DNA of 64,000 nucleotides, from the NCBI GenBank assembly GCA_958510875.1, contig OY294067.1, forward strand, positions 234,588,361-234,652,360, in the 5' to 3' direction. This stretch comes from Endomychus coccineus (taxonomy: Eukaryota > Arthropoda > Insecta > Coleoptera > Endomychidae). The position numbers were made by a program, and so were the translations under genes. The notes beneath the pieces were generated by a model. That model saw only the letters and a list, made by a program, of their open reading frames with translations, had not been told where the DNA came from and ran no database searches. This document shows, piece by piece, positions 49,001 to 59,094 of this stretch. The stretch's first letter is position 1. Each line of letters begins with the position of its first letter.

Positions 49001-50335
49001 TGCGCGTAGTCAATTTGCAAAGCGGGTTGGTCTGTGCGGGAGCAACCGGCAACTGTCAATCACTGAATATAAATAGATCATAGATGAAAATTCTGTAATT
49101 AGTAGAAAGGAACGTAATGGTATGTTTACGATAGTATTTGCCGATTTGGCACATATCTGAAATAATACTACAAGTTTGTTATTTTCTTTATAGTTATCAA
49201 TAAGCGTGGATTATATTTATGTACCACTGGTTGATTCGATAACATCAATACGTAGTGATTCTCTCCAGAAGAATAACATGTTTGCTGAATCATGAACCCA
49301 GCGAACATTTTTTGATGTATTAATCTACTCTTCTTCTCTCAACGAAATCTCCAAACTATGAAGTAAATAATCATAAAAATGTCGTATGGAAATGATAATC
49401 AATACAAGGCAGTTCATCTATCTCCGCTAGGTATATTACCCTCGATAACATAATTTTAAGGGTTTGTTAGAGATAAAATTAAAGAACTTTCACCTCTGGG
49501 CATCATTTATTTAGCCGACACTCGAGTGCTTCGCATGCTTCCGTTTTATCTCGTACAATCTGAAGAACTTACAAAGAATCTCCTGTAAAAAGCGTTTGAA
49601 TTTGTATTCATTGTTTGAAAGAGCTCGTAAGTTGCAGGGACGCTAGGCGCCTTTAGGAGATTCGCACTTGGATGCAACTGGTGATGAATGTTCGGCCATT
49701 GTCTATACCTTGTTCGTATTTTACACACAGCTATTTTCATTCCCACGAACGCTAGATCAGACTCGTTTCTTTTTATTGCACATTAAATGTTTTGAACGTG
49801 GTTTATAGGTATTTTGTTCAGTTCTAATGTGATTACACCAAAATAACATGTAGTTCTGAATTGCATACAATTTCGAATGAATTTAATCGATGCGCTTGTC
49901 ACCTATCATTTTCTACAGCGGATAATCGATGATGTAATAATATAATTGAGCCAAAAATAATCTCCTCACTGTTCATATTTGAAAATAGATATACAGTTCC
50001 ATTCACGTCTTATAAATCATCTCCTCCGGATTAGATTACAATGAAACTAACCTGCAACACATGAATTTCGATATTGTGACTGGATACAAACGTCTTGAAG
50101 TAATAATATTTTTTCACATTTTGTACAGTAATGCACTGCATTAACGACTTCAAAATCGTACAGTAATGAGACATTTTACTTCATAGCATCCATTACAGCA
50201 TAGCAACCAGTACATAGAAACATCAGTATCATTTAAAACACAATTTAACAAAAAAGGAAAAGGTTTATTTTCAAATATTAAAACAACAGTTGTTTAAGTT
50301 AGAAAAGGTTACAACTTCTGACCTCGCTGCATTAA
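46076..50335. other. Long unassigned region
   Basis: No gene is recognised in 4.2 kb. Candidate frames are 46080-46325 (minus), 46931-47323 (minus, 130 residues over a GC-richer patch, Cys- and Val-rich), 47592-47783 (plus, ending DRYQKHIKEKEKVRDIR), 47922-48218 (minus) and 49546-49746 (minus). Around 48350-48620 several plus-strand phrases (IKIYFWNSYLENQYRSLN, NDISKLYKEPPLISEEKYS) look protein-like but shift frame repeatedly, suggesting a decayed element I cannot name. No inverted termini were found. Confidence 0.45.
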
Positions 50336-51076
50336 CTAGTTGTTGCTGAACTTTGTTTCATTCACCACAATTACTAAAGGAACTTCTTGGGATTGTCCAA
50401 GTTGGACATTGTTAACTATCAGTTTAGAATTTTTTATTTTGTTACCAATGCCTTCTTCCACGTATCCTCCAGCTACGATTGCAGATCGCCATCCCCCATG
50501 CCGTTTAAGAACCTGAATATCAGCGTCACTGTTAGCAAGAGAAATTGCAGAAGTCCTCAGGCAATGCCCGGTGTAACTTGCAGCATCAGGAAGTTTCAAA
50601 TATACCTCAATTTTCTGTGGAATTTTTGCAAAAATACGAATGCCAACCGGCTGTACTGTACATTTGCTATGACGATAGAACAGGAAAAATCGATTATGAC
50701 TTACTCTTTTGCGTCTTAATAGTAAGTACTTGGTAGATTTCATACCAATGCAGTCTGAGACTGCAGTAAATACACGTTTTTTCTTTGTTTTGGTATCGTG
50801 TAACGTAACAATCAACATTGTTCCACAATCTTCTACATCTTTAGTTGTTAAATTGCATGATTCTGCACGTCGACATGCACCATTCAGGCCAAAAATTAAT
50901 ACCCCTTTCATTAACAGCAACGTATCTCAGGAGCCTCGTTCAAAAAATTTGTTACATTTTCCATAGTTAAAACTTTTGATTTTTTAGGTTCATACTTGTA
51001 ATTTTGATGTTTCAAGAAAGCGATTACCTTTTTATATTGTGAAATATCCGTATTTTCATTGATTTGTATCGTACTT
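50336..51076 (-). pseudogene. Crypton-type tyrosine recombinase, N-truncated
   Basis: The main frame (50920-50336, 194 residues) contains the tyrosine-recombinase signature: GACRRAES with the first catalytic arginine (R17 or R18), TGHCLRTSA with HxxR (H119, R122), LKRHGGWRS (H141 to W144) and VAGGYVEE with the nucleophilic tyrosine (Y153). Upstream, in another frame to about 51076, the reverse strand reads ISQYKKVIAFLKHQN, EPKKSKVLTMENVTNFLNEA, the N-terminal SAM-like DNA-binding part. A one-base deletion near 50930 separates the two. The product would recombine DNA through a covalent phosphotyrosine. All catalytic residues remain, but the frameshift and lost N-terminus make it a pseudogene unless a shorter start is used. 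It is related to the two inverted C-termini at 43-44 kb. Confidence 0.85.
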
Positions 51077-51661
51077 TATGTATGTAGCCCATAAACTCGA
51101 AGATTTAAGGACTTTTGCCTAAAACTAATAAAATTATTACCTATGTACAACACTTTAAATACAGGGTGTTCCATCTCAGACGAGCCACCCCGTATATTTC
51201 TTATCCCATAGTGAGTGGAAAAATCTCCCGAAACACGTCGAATGATTGTTTGGGGGACATCTTTTGACGTATATTTGAGGCTTGAACGAGCAACCCTCTA
51301 ATAGGGGGCGCTTGACCCCTCAAAATTGAATAGGGGAGACGGGTTGAGTGATACGTCATTTGAAAGGTCTTGGAAGCCTCTTTACAACGGTGTATGAAAA
51401 ACGTAAATTTGATTAACCGTTTTCGCCAAAAATAAATTTTGTTGCTCGAATGCGCCACCTTGAATATTTTGGTTATTTGTACAATGTACAAGTTCATTTT
51501 TATTAAGTCTTTTTACAAACTTAAACAATCTTCAAAAAATCACATTCGTAAAAAAATTGAATTGTGTTGTCATGCTTACAATGAAAAAAATTAGATCTAC
51601 GTGTTTAAATCAAATGTTCAAATTGTCCTCAATTGACTTCCATACAATAATAAAATCTTGA

Positions 51662-52023
51662 CTAAAAACCGTCTCTAACATGGTTCAGCATAATTGAAGT
51701 TATTTGACGACACTCATTTACAATTCGTTGGCGTAGTTCGTCCAAATTTTCAGGCTGAGTCACAAAAATCTTGGACTTAAGATGTCCCCACAAGAAGAAG
51801 TCCAGAGGGTTCAGGTCAGCAGATCGGGCAGGTCACTCCATAGGACCTCTTTTTTCAATCCAACCACCGGGGTATTGCAAATTGAGGTATTGGTGAACTG
51901 GTGCGGCGTAGTGAGGAGGGGCTCCGTCTTGTTGGAAATGCAATTGTTGTTTAAGTAGTAGAGAATCGTTTTCTAATTGTTCAGTTATCAACATATCAAT
52001 CGCATTTTCCAATATTTCAAGAT
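51662..52023 (-). pseudogene. Mariner transposase, C-terminal half
   Basis: Reading from the inner element outward: YLEILENAIDMLITEQLEND, HFQQDGAPPHYAAP (second catalytic aspartate), GGWIEKRGPME, then TGA where W is expected, PARSADLNPLDFFLWGHLKS (third aspartate), LDELRQRIVNECRQI and HVRDGF followed by a stop at 51662-51664. Forty-one residues separate the two aspartates, so it too is DD41D. The nonsense codon is at about 51837. It joins in sense to the middle piece at 55502-55660 when the inner element is ignored. Confidence 0.85.
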
Positions 52024-55000
52024 AAAGGATACCGCACACTTTAGTAGGGAAAGTGGCCCCCTGTCGAATTGGCTGAATTTTTGATATGTTATAGTCCAAG
52101 TCATTCCGAACAAAAAGTTCAATGGGCACAACTTTTTCTATAGGCTGGTTTTGGCGCTAGAGGCCAATGAAAACTTTCATTTGTTCTTCATTGTTAAACA
52201 ACACGAAACGTTATCCTGGATAATAATCACTTTTCCGAATAATCAAGATCTAAACAGTCATTACTATGACATACTGTTAAAAGTATTTTTCTTTGGTATT
52301 GCTACATTTGGTCAATTATACAGTGTGTTCCAGCTACTTACAATTTTTAAAGTGCAATAATTCGAAAATGGTTACAAATCGTCTTAGGGATCTACAATGA
52401 AAAAATGTTTATGAATCCTATTCTACACCGTATTCTACATCACATAGTCGAAAAATATAAGGAGTGTTCCTTTTAAAAGAAATCGAAAGTTATATTCGAA
52501 AAGTTCCGTACCTACTGAAAAATATTGTTCGACCATCCTGAATAATTTTAGGCCATGAAAAAGAATGAGAAATATTACAAGTCTGTCTATAAAATGGCCT
52601 TTTTTTTCTTTCTAAATCTATCATCTTAACGTCAGGGATTTTCAAGGTATGCATCTGCAAATGGACTACCCAATTTCGACCAAAAAGTCGTAACGTCCAA
52701 GTGATTCAGAGACAATCAATAATAGTAGGTGTAGTGGTGAATGGAGGTTATGTAGATGTTTGAAAAATTCACTAATATATATCATTATCATTATTTTTAT
52801 TATTATTATTAATGATATTTCTTTTTAAAATAATGCACTTCACCTTCCAACCCGATTTTTTTCGTATCGCCCTGTAAATGCAAAACATTCTTGTGCTAGA
52901 TTCTGTTGTCTAGTTAACTTTCGTTTTCAAGTCGATATCACAATAGAACAACTCTACAAATCGAAAGACACACTATTGCCCCACCCTGTATAAAAATATA
53001 GTCTAGATTTCTTTTAAAAATTGTTTATTCATTCTCGAACTTGAAGGGTACCTACTGGATAATATGAAAACATTGCATCCCTTTACTGCAGAAAAACACA
53101 TTTTTCTGTAGATGGCTTTGGAAATGATGTCAAAGTTTCTAGCAAGGTTTTGTTTGTTTGTTACTTCATGTCAATATAAAGTTGAATACGGCGTATAATT
53201 TCGCAGTGAGATTTGAATGTTTTGTTTGTGAGTACAATGGAACACCAAGGCAAATGGTACGTTTGGACGAAGAAAGCAGAGCCATTGCCGAACGTCGAAG
53301 GAATGAATTAGAATTGCCTCAAATAGCTTTTATTGAACAGACAAGGATTTGCCGAAACTGTCATTTGAGTATTCTCTCAGAGATACAAGCTTATGAAGAA
53401 GATCCCGATCCAACTGTACTTGAAGTTTTGTTGCGAACCTCTCATACGTCATGTTTTGTATGTGGTAGATTTGAAAATCTTGGTAGAATGTCACCTTCTG
53501 GTAGGTTGGATGTATTTCTGAAGACCGGAATGTTTGCACCTGACGGCGTCAGAATCTGTGGTGGTCATTTGAATGAGGAGGAACATCTTCTGCCACCTGT
53601 TATGAATGGGCTTAGAGGAATAACAAGATCATACAATTTGAAAGGTAATGAACTCAAACATATGTTAGTATCGTTACGAGAAGCTGTGCTGAACAATAAA
53701 TCAACAAATAAATACAATAACGAGGATAATTTTACTGATGAAAAGTTCCAGGCGTTAACTCCAATAAAAAAAGTGCAGTTTACAGACCTCTTTGAATTTT
53801 GCAATCGCGCCAATATTCATCAGAAAAATAGAGCAATAGCGAAGAAAGATTTGTTATGTTTCTTGTGCAAATTACGACAAGGACTTTCCGATCAATTTTT
53901 GATGGGCATGTTTTCCTAGTCCAGTCGTCAAGCTGTGAGCTTGGCAATTCAAAAAGTGCGTGTATCATTATTACAACAATTCGTTCCACAAAATGTAGGG
54001 TATCAGCATATAGAGAGGGGCCAATATATTACTAGACATGTTACGGATTTTGCAAATACCCTTAACAATCCTGAACCAAATTATCGAAGAGCAATAGCTT
54101 ATATTGACGGGACGTACATAAAAATACCCAAAAGTCGGATATTTCAAGTATTACCATGCCACAAGTTCTGCATATAGGAGACTATATCAGAATAGCATGT
54201 GCGATAATCAATAAGTATCATGAACCAATTACCATGAAAGGAGCCAATGCTGAGCTAGCTCAGATAATGTTAAACCGTGCCAATGAAATAAATGAACTCC
54301 AGTTGAGAATAGAAGAAGAGGGTCTGCTACGAAGACATGGTAGATGGTTTCCAATGGAGGAAAACCAATTACTAAATTTTCCAGTTCTCAGTTTGGAGTA
54401 CCTACGAGAACTAACATTCGGAATTTTCCATATAAAAATAGCTCCATCTTATGTACAAGATAATAGACAGGATTTGGGAAACGTTTTATTTGAATTCGAC
54501 GACCGTATTGAAATTCCAGGTCTATTGAGGATGAGAATAAAATCTCGTCATCGAAATAGTATCAAATACCAACTGTGGATCAAGTACAATGTCAGTTTGG
54601 AAGGTGTGCCAATTCAGGGGTACTACTGTACGTGCAAATCAGGAAGTCGTACATTGGGTACATGTTCGCATGTAGCTAGCGTACTTTGGTACCTTGGATA
54701 TGCCCGTCATGCTGCCAATGTTAAGTATCCTTCGACCGAAATACTTCATACCGTATCTGATGCTGCAGAGAGACATAATAATGAAGAACCTATGATTGTT
54801 TAGACTGTTTATGGCATATTCTCCTTGTTTCTTTGTTCATATTGATATGTTCTCAGATGGAACACCCTGTAAATCATTAAATGAATTATTAGGGTTCAGT
54901 CGAGAGTTTTTCATTTGGGTCAACGATACCAGGTTCAATGGTTAAGTTAAATGTTACATATAATATATTTATTGAGTTATAGCCCATTATTTCCTTCCTA

Positions 55001-55501
55001 TTATATTTATGAAAATGGAGGCTTTGTTGACCCGCTAAAAGGAGTTTCTCCGCCACACTCCTTGAGCATCAGTACAATTATCGGATGTATTTACGTACTC
55101 ATTCGACACAACCCTATCAAAATGATAGACCAATTTTTGTTATATTCTTGAGTTTCATCATCAACTTGAAGTATTATTTTGACCGTGATAGCTGGAACAC
55201 GCTGTATAATTGATCACCTATAGTGACATCAATGAACAATACTTCTAATAGTATCTCATATTAATGACTGTTTAGATCTTGATTATTTGGAAAAGTGATT
55301 ATTATCCAGGATAACGTTTCGTGTTGTTTAACAATGAAGAACAAATGAAAGTTTTCATTGGCCTCTAGCGCCAAAACCAGCCTATAGAAAAAGTTGTGCC
55401 CATTGAACTTTTTGTTCGGAATGACTTGGACTATAACATATCAAAAATTCAGCCAATTCGACAGGGGGCCACTTTCCCTACTAAAGTGTGCGGTATCCTT
55501 T
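52024..55501 (+). mobile_element. DNA transposon with ~312-bp inverted ends, nested in mariner
   Basis: It starts AAAGGATACCGCACACTTTA and ends with the complement. The inverted repeats are 52024-52336 and 55190-55501, nearly identical at the outside (through GGCTGGTTTTGGCGCTAGAG) and more diverged inside. It is inserted in the mariner transposase between the codons for NLNGE and YLEIL. No clear target duplication can be read because the exact ancestral codons are unknown. It carries the SWIM-domain transposase pseudogene at 53158-54803; the remaining 52340-53150 and 54810-55190 are non-coding, with ACAGGGTG-like phrases near 52868 and 52985 and an (ATT)n patch at 52790. Confidence 0.87.
53158..54803 (+). 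pseudogene. DDE transposase with zinc fingers and SWIM domain, core deleted
   Basis: N-terminal cysteine pairs (CFVCEYNG near 53220, ICRNCH near 53350, CFVCGRFENLG near 53455 with a later CGGH) look like zinc-binding modules. FEFCNRANI and KKDLLCFLCKLRQGLSDQFL form the helix-turn-helix region. A TAG at 53917 interrupts the frame, which then continues with SSRQAVSLAIQKVR and AIAYIDGTYIKIPKS, the first-aspartate block (YIDGTY). The sequence then jumps, with a frame change near 54140, to IGDYIRIACAIINKYHEPIT, normally found after the last catalytic residue. The C-terminus holds YYCTCKSGSRTLGTCSH (CxC...CxH), a SWIM zinc finger, and WYLGYARHA. The second and third catalytic residues are gone, so it cannot transpose itself. 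Related transposases with a C-terminal SWIM finger occur in invertebrate IS4/IS5-like elements; the precise superfamily is uncertain. Confidence 0.86.
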
Positions 55502-55660
55502 CGCCATTTAAATTACCAGGAATAAACAGAGGTCCAATTAGGTGGTCTCCCAAAACTCCTACCCACACGTTTAGCTTTTCCCGATGTCGAGTGTGAGCTT
55601 CTCGAAATACATGAGGATTTGTATCGCTCCAAATTCTACAGTTATGCCTAAGCACCTTCT
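55502..55660 (-). pseudogene. Mariner transposase, middle piece
   Basis: Reverse-strand reading gives NCRIWSDTNPHVFREAHTRH (first catalytic aspartate in WSD, where WSDE or WSDN is usual), KLNVWVGVLGDHLIGPLFIP and GNLNGE, then the inner element begins. It continues in sense into YLEILENAI at 52023. Everything before the WSD block is missing; the mariner's long terminal repeat starts about 75 bp further on. Confidence 0.85.
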
Positions 55661-56263
55661 AAGAACAAAAAATTAAGGCAACATAAGGAAATGTTTTGCT
55701 GTTTTTCTATTTATTAGTTTGAGAGAATGTATTATTGTATGGAAGTCAATGGAGGACATTTTGAACATTTGATTTAAACACGCAGATTTAATTTTTTTCA
55801 TTGTTAGCATGACAACACAATTCAATTTTTTTACGAATGTGATTTTTTGAAGATTGTTTAAGTTTGTAAAAAAGGCTTAATAAAAATGAGCTTGTACATT
55901 GTACAAATAACCAAAATGTTCAAGGTGGCGCATTCGAGCAACAAAATTAATTTTTGGCGAAAACGGTTCATCAAATTTACGTTTTTCATACACCGTTGTA
56001 AAGAGGCTTCCAAGACCTTTCAAATGACGTATCACTCAACCCTCTCCCCTATTCAATTTTGAGGGGTTGAAACGCCCCCTATTAGGGGGTTGCTCGTTCA
56101 AGCCTCAAATATACGTCAAAAGATGTCCCCCAAACAAAATCATTCGACGTGTTTCGGGAGATTTTTCCACTCACTATGGGATAAGAAATATACGGGGTGG
56201 TTCGTCTGAGATGGAACATCCTGTATATAAAATAATGAAGCTTTTCTTAAAAATAAGCCAACA

Positions 56264-56434
56264 TTAAGTTTTCATCAATTCCTTCAAAACTCTTGGTGTT
56301 TCTCCACTCGCATAACATTTCATCGGAAGTAAACTGGAAGAAGCTTCTCGAACTGCATCTAAGATATCTTCCAAGTCGTTTTCATCAGCCACTTCGATAA
56401 TTATTTTAAATTTTTCGATTCGATTCAGATCCAT
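56264..56434 (-). CDS. Small open frame, 56 residues, unknown
   Basis: An ATG at 56434 opens an uninterrupted frame to TAA at 56264-56266. The product starts MDLNRIEKFKIIIEV, is acidic in the middle (ADENDLEDILDAVREAS) and ends ETPRVLKELMKT. Codon use is more balanced than in neighbouring AT-rich shadows, and the residue mix looks protein-like with alternating strand and helix tendencies. It begins 40 bp outside the mariner terminus. It may be an exon or the end of another mobile element's gene. I do not recognise it. Confidence 0.33.
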   Translation of the reverse strand: MDLNRIEKFKIIIEVADENDLEDILDAVREASSSLLPMKCYASGETPRVLKELMKT

Positions 56435-56699
56435 TTAGATGAATAGTATCAATCTCCATTTATTTACATTGATAAAATTGAAATTGGTCTGTAATATTTT
56501 CAGTTTGTCACCGCTTTGAAAATTGAAGTTTTACTGAGAAAACAATTGGACTGCATAGTTTCGTACATATTACGATAATTTATTTTCAATACATGTACTA
56601 CAACTAGATATGACTTTAATTATATTATTACTGCCATGAATCTATATATTGACTAGTGTTTAATATTCACAGGTTGTAATGCCTTGTTCTTCCAATATA

Positions 56700-58200
56700 C
56701 CAGGTGTCCAAAGTTATCAGTTCACCTTTGCTAGCCTATCTCCGTTATTATTGGAGCTACAAATTCGGTTAAATCAACAAACTAATGATATTTTTTCCAG
56801 TATTAAAATTGTAAGAAAATTAATTTAGAACAAAAAATTGTTATCACGCCCCAAACTTTAAAATAAGCAATTTACAAACAATTGAAATTTCTGATGGTCG
56901 TTGAAATAAAGTTGAAGTGAGAAGTGAGTTGTACTGTCAAATAAATAAAATCAAGCAAAATAATGAAGAACCAATAAATGTTCAAAGACAAAGCCTTCTT
57001 TCTCGATACATTTTTCAGCTCTACCTATAACGGATCGTATAATTTTTCTGGACAGTTTTGACCAGAAATGTTATTCGATATGTTTCTAATTTTGTTCCCT
57101 ACCTCTGCTACATTTTGATATTGTTGTTTATAAACCTAATCTTATAAAAAATCGCAAATATCGGAATCTAGGAGCATAAGCTCAGGCGATCGCGCGGGTC
57201 AACGAAACGGTCTGTTTGTTCCTATCCAATGATGTTCATTAAATTTACAGTGTCAAAATAATTATGAGCAGGTACACCATACTGCTGAATGGGAATTAAT
57301 GGAATATTGCCTAGAAAATTTTCAATATTTGGTGCTAAAAATAGGTACAACATATCGTTGTCCTGTTAAAGTGCGATGATAGAAAACTGACCCAACAAGT
57401 TGCGAACCTATTACGACGCACCAAACATTTAGACCAATGTGGTTCTTGGGATTACGTGGATCCACTATAAGAGCCAAAAATGTTGATTATACATACAGAT
57501 TCGTCAGACGATGGAATAATGTTAAGTGTGTGTTTGCTGCACATACCTGAATTAGAAAAATTAGATGCGTCAGACCATAGAGACAGTTTTTCCACTGATT
57601 GGAATGGTGAAAACTGAAAAACAATTAAATATCCAGTTTTCGAAATATTCCCAAAAAAAAAATGGTATCTACACACTGTTCATTTTATATACCTATTTTG
57701 AAAAAAAAACAATCTGAAACAACCACCCTAGATTTAAAAATAAGCAATATGTAAACACTTGAAATGTATGTGCAACAAAACAGCTGAACACACCTGAATT
57801 AGAAAAGGTAGATTCGTCAGACCATAGAGTGAACTTAAATTTAGTAACCAGCTACAGAAAACTAATCTTCTTTCTGTATCTCCGGCTAATAAGTTCAAAT
57901 GATGCTCCTTTTCACATTTAATACTCGATAAATGTCTCATAGGATTTTCAGGAAATGCTTCAGAATGCGCTAGCGCATTTTTCTTCATCAATTATAAATC
58001 CTTTATTTTGTCTGCTTTTCTTAAATGTGGCTCCATTTGTTCGCAATATTCTGTATAATGTCAGAAAATAATGTATGATTGGTGTTTGACGATCCGGAAA
58101 TGTACGCCGGTAATAATGTAGTGTTTCTACACTATTTTTCTGCATACCACATATACCTCTAGCATATCAGATCTTTTCAAATACGTGAATGGCATTTTAA
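56700..58200 (-). pseudogene. Decayed mariner transposase
   Basis: From the right on the reverse strand: NSVETLHYYRRTFPDRQTPI and YRILRTNGATFKKSRQNKG (N-terminal helix-turn-helix), then NPMRHLSSIKCEKEHHLNLL, TERRLVFCSWLL (57860), then a second piece VEKLSLWSDASNFSNSG (first aspartate in WSD, 57580), NPKNHIGLNVWCVVIGSQLV, QQYGVPAHNYFDTV where QQDGAPAH is expected (57290), GTNRPFR, PARSPELMLLDSDIC (57190) and NISNNISGQNCPEKLYDPL (57040). The junction at about 57700 repeats a CACCTGAATTAGAAAA..TAGATTCGTCAGACCATAGA phrase from 57550, so two overlapping relics are joined. A CCAGGTGTCCAAAGTTATC phrase near 56700 could be its left terminus. Confidence 0.78.
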
Positions 58201-59094
58201 AAGCAAATAATAAATATCATTGTAACAAATTATTATTACAATCAACTTTTTTAGTAGAAACAATTATTGACGTGACAGTTTTCCGGTATTTGGATCTAAA
58301 TTTGGCGATTTTTGCGTCAAATTTGATGAAAATTTACCGTTTTCTTTTACTTTCCTGCAAATAGCAGCCAAACAATCTTACTTATGCAACTTTTAACTGT
58401 TTATCTCTTTTCTCCACACAATTGCGAATAATTTGATATATCATAGACTGGTGCTGAGTCAAGTTTATAAAAAGTTATTCCAACAACGAAGTTTTCCTTT
58501 TGGAAATGAATTCGTTCTGAGCGCAAAAGCAAACTTTTTATCTACTAAGGTGGCTTTTAATTATTCGAAATCGATGTAGAATCGAACGCAAACATCGAAA
58601 AGTTTAGACAGAATAAAATGTTGAATTTGTAACATAGTGTGATCTAACACATACAATGTTAAACTATAGATCGCACCACTAAAAATCAATCACATTTGCG
58701 CAAGGACTTTATATTGTCTACATTACCTTTGTTTTGAAATATCCTAAGAATTCCACTGGGTGCAGTTGACGAAATGATGAAACATCACACCAGATTCTGA
58801 CCATATGAGGTGTTACGTGTCACCTGATAATTACGTCATGAAACAATATGGAATTATAATAATGAATAATTATAATGAGTGTAACATGCCATCTTCCTTG
58901 AGTAAAGGGAACTACTGATCTGCGATAGGGTTTTCCATGCAATTTTGAAAGAGCACTAAAAAGAAATAAGAAACGTTCTAATGAAAAGCGGTTTACCTAT
59001 ATTAATAATAAACAAACTATTTCATAGAAATAATGCTTAAACATACTCAAGCATTAGATCCGACAAAGTAATGTAGAAATAACTCACCACTTTA
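58201..59094. other. Unassigned AT-rich spacer
   Basis: No open frame or repeat of note. The last part may include the 5' region of the PLE that starts by 59095, but I find no second copy of its 3' terminal region or ribozyme here. Confidence 0.45.

Larger units (their letters stand above)
51162..56223. mobile_element. DD41D mariner relic with ~490-bp inverted ends, interrupted
   Basis: The ends CAGGGTGTTCCATCTCAGAC and its near-complement are flanked by TA (51160-51161, 56224-56225). The terminal inverted repeats are unusually long for a mariner: 51162-51655 pairs with 55735-56223 at over 90% by eye, including GATTTTTTGAAGATTGTTTAAG and TCCCACTCACTATGGG-like phrases. Between them lay one reverse-strand transposase gene, now split by the 3478-bp element at 52024-55501. 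Without that insertion the mariner part is about 1.58 kb and lacks the N-terminal half of its transposase, so it was probably already non-autonomous. Confidence 0.88.

Noticed and set aside
50387..50966. Plus-strand frames of 63-110 codons
   Set aside because: Shadows of the reverse-strand tyrosine recombinase.
51162..56223. LTR retrotransposon with long terminal repeats
   Set aside because: The terminal repeats are inverted, not direct, the target duplication is TA, and the remaining coding is a mariner transposase.
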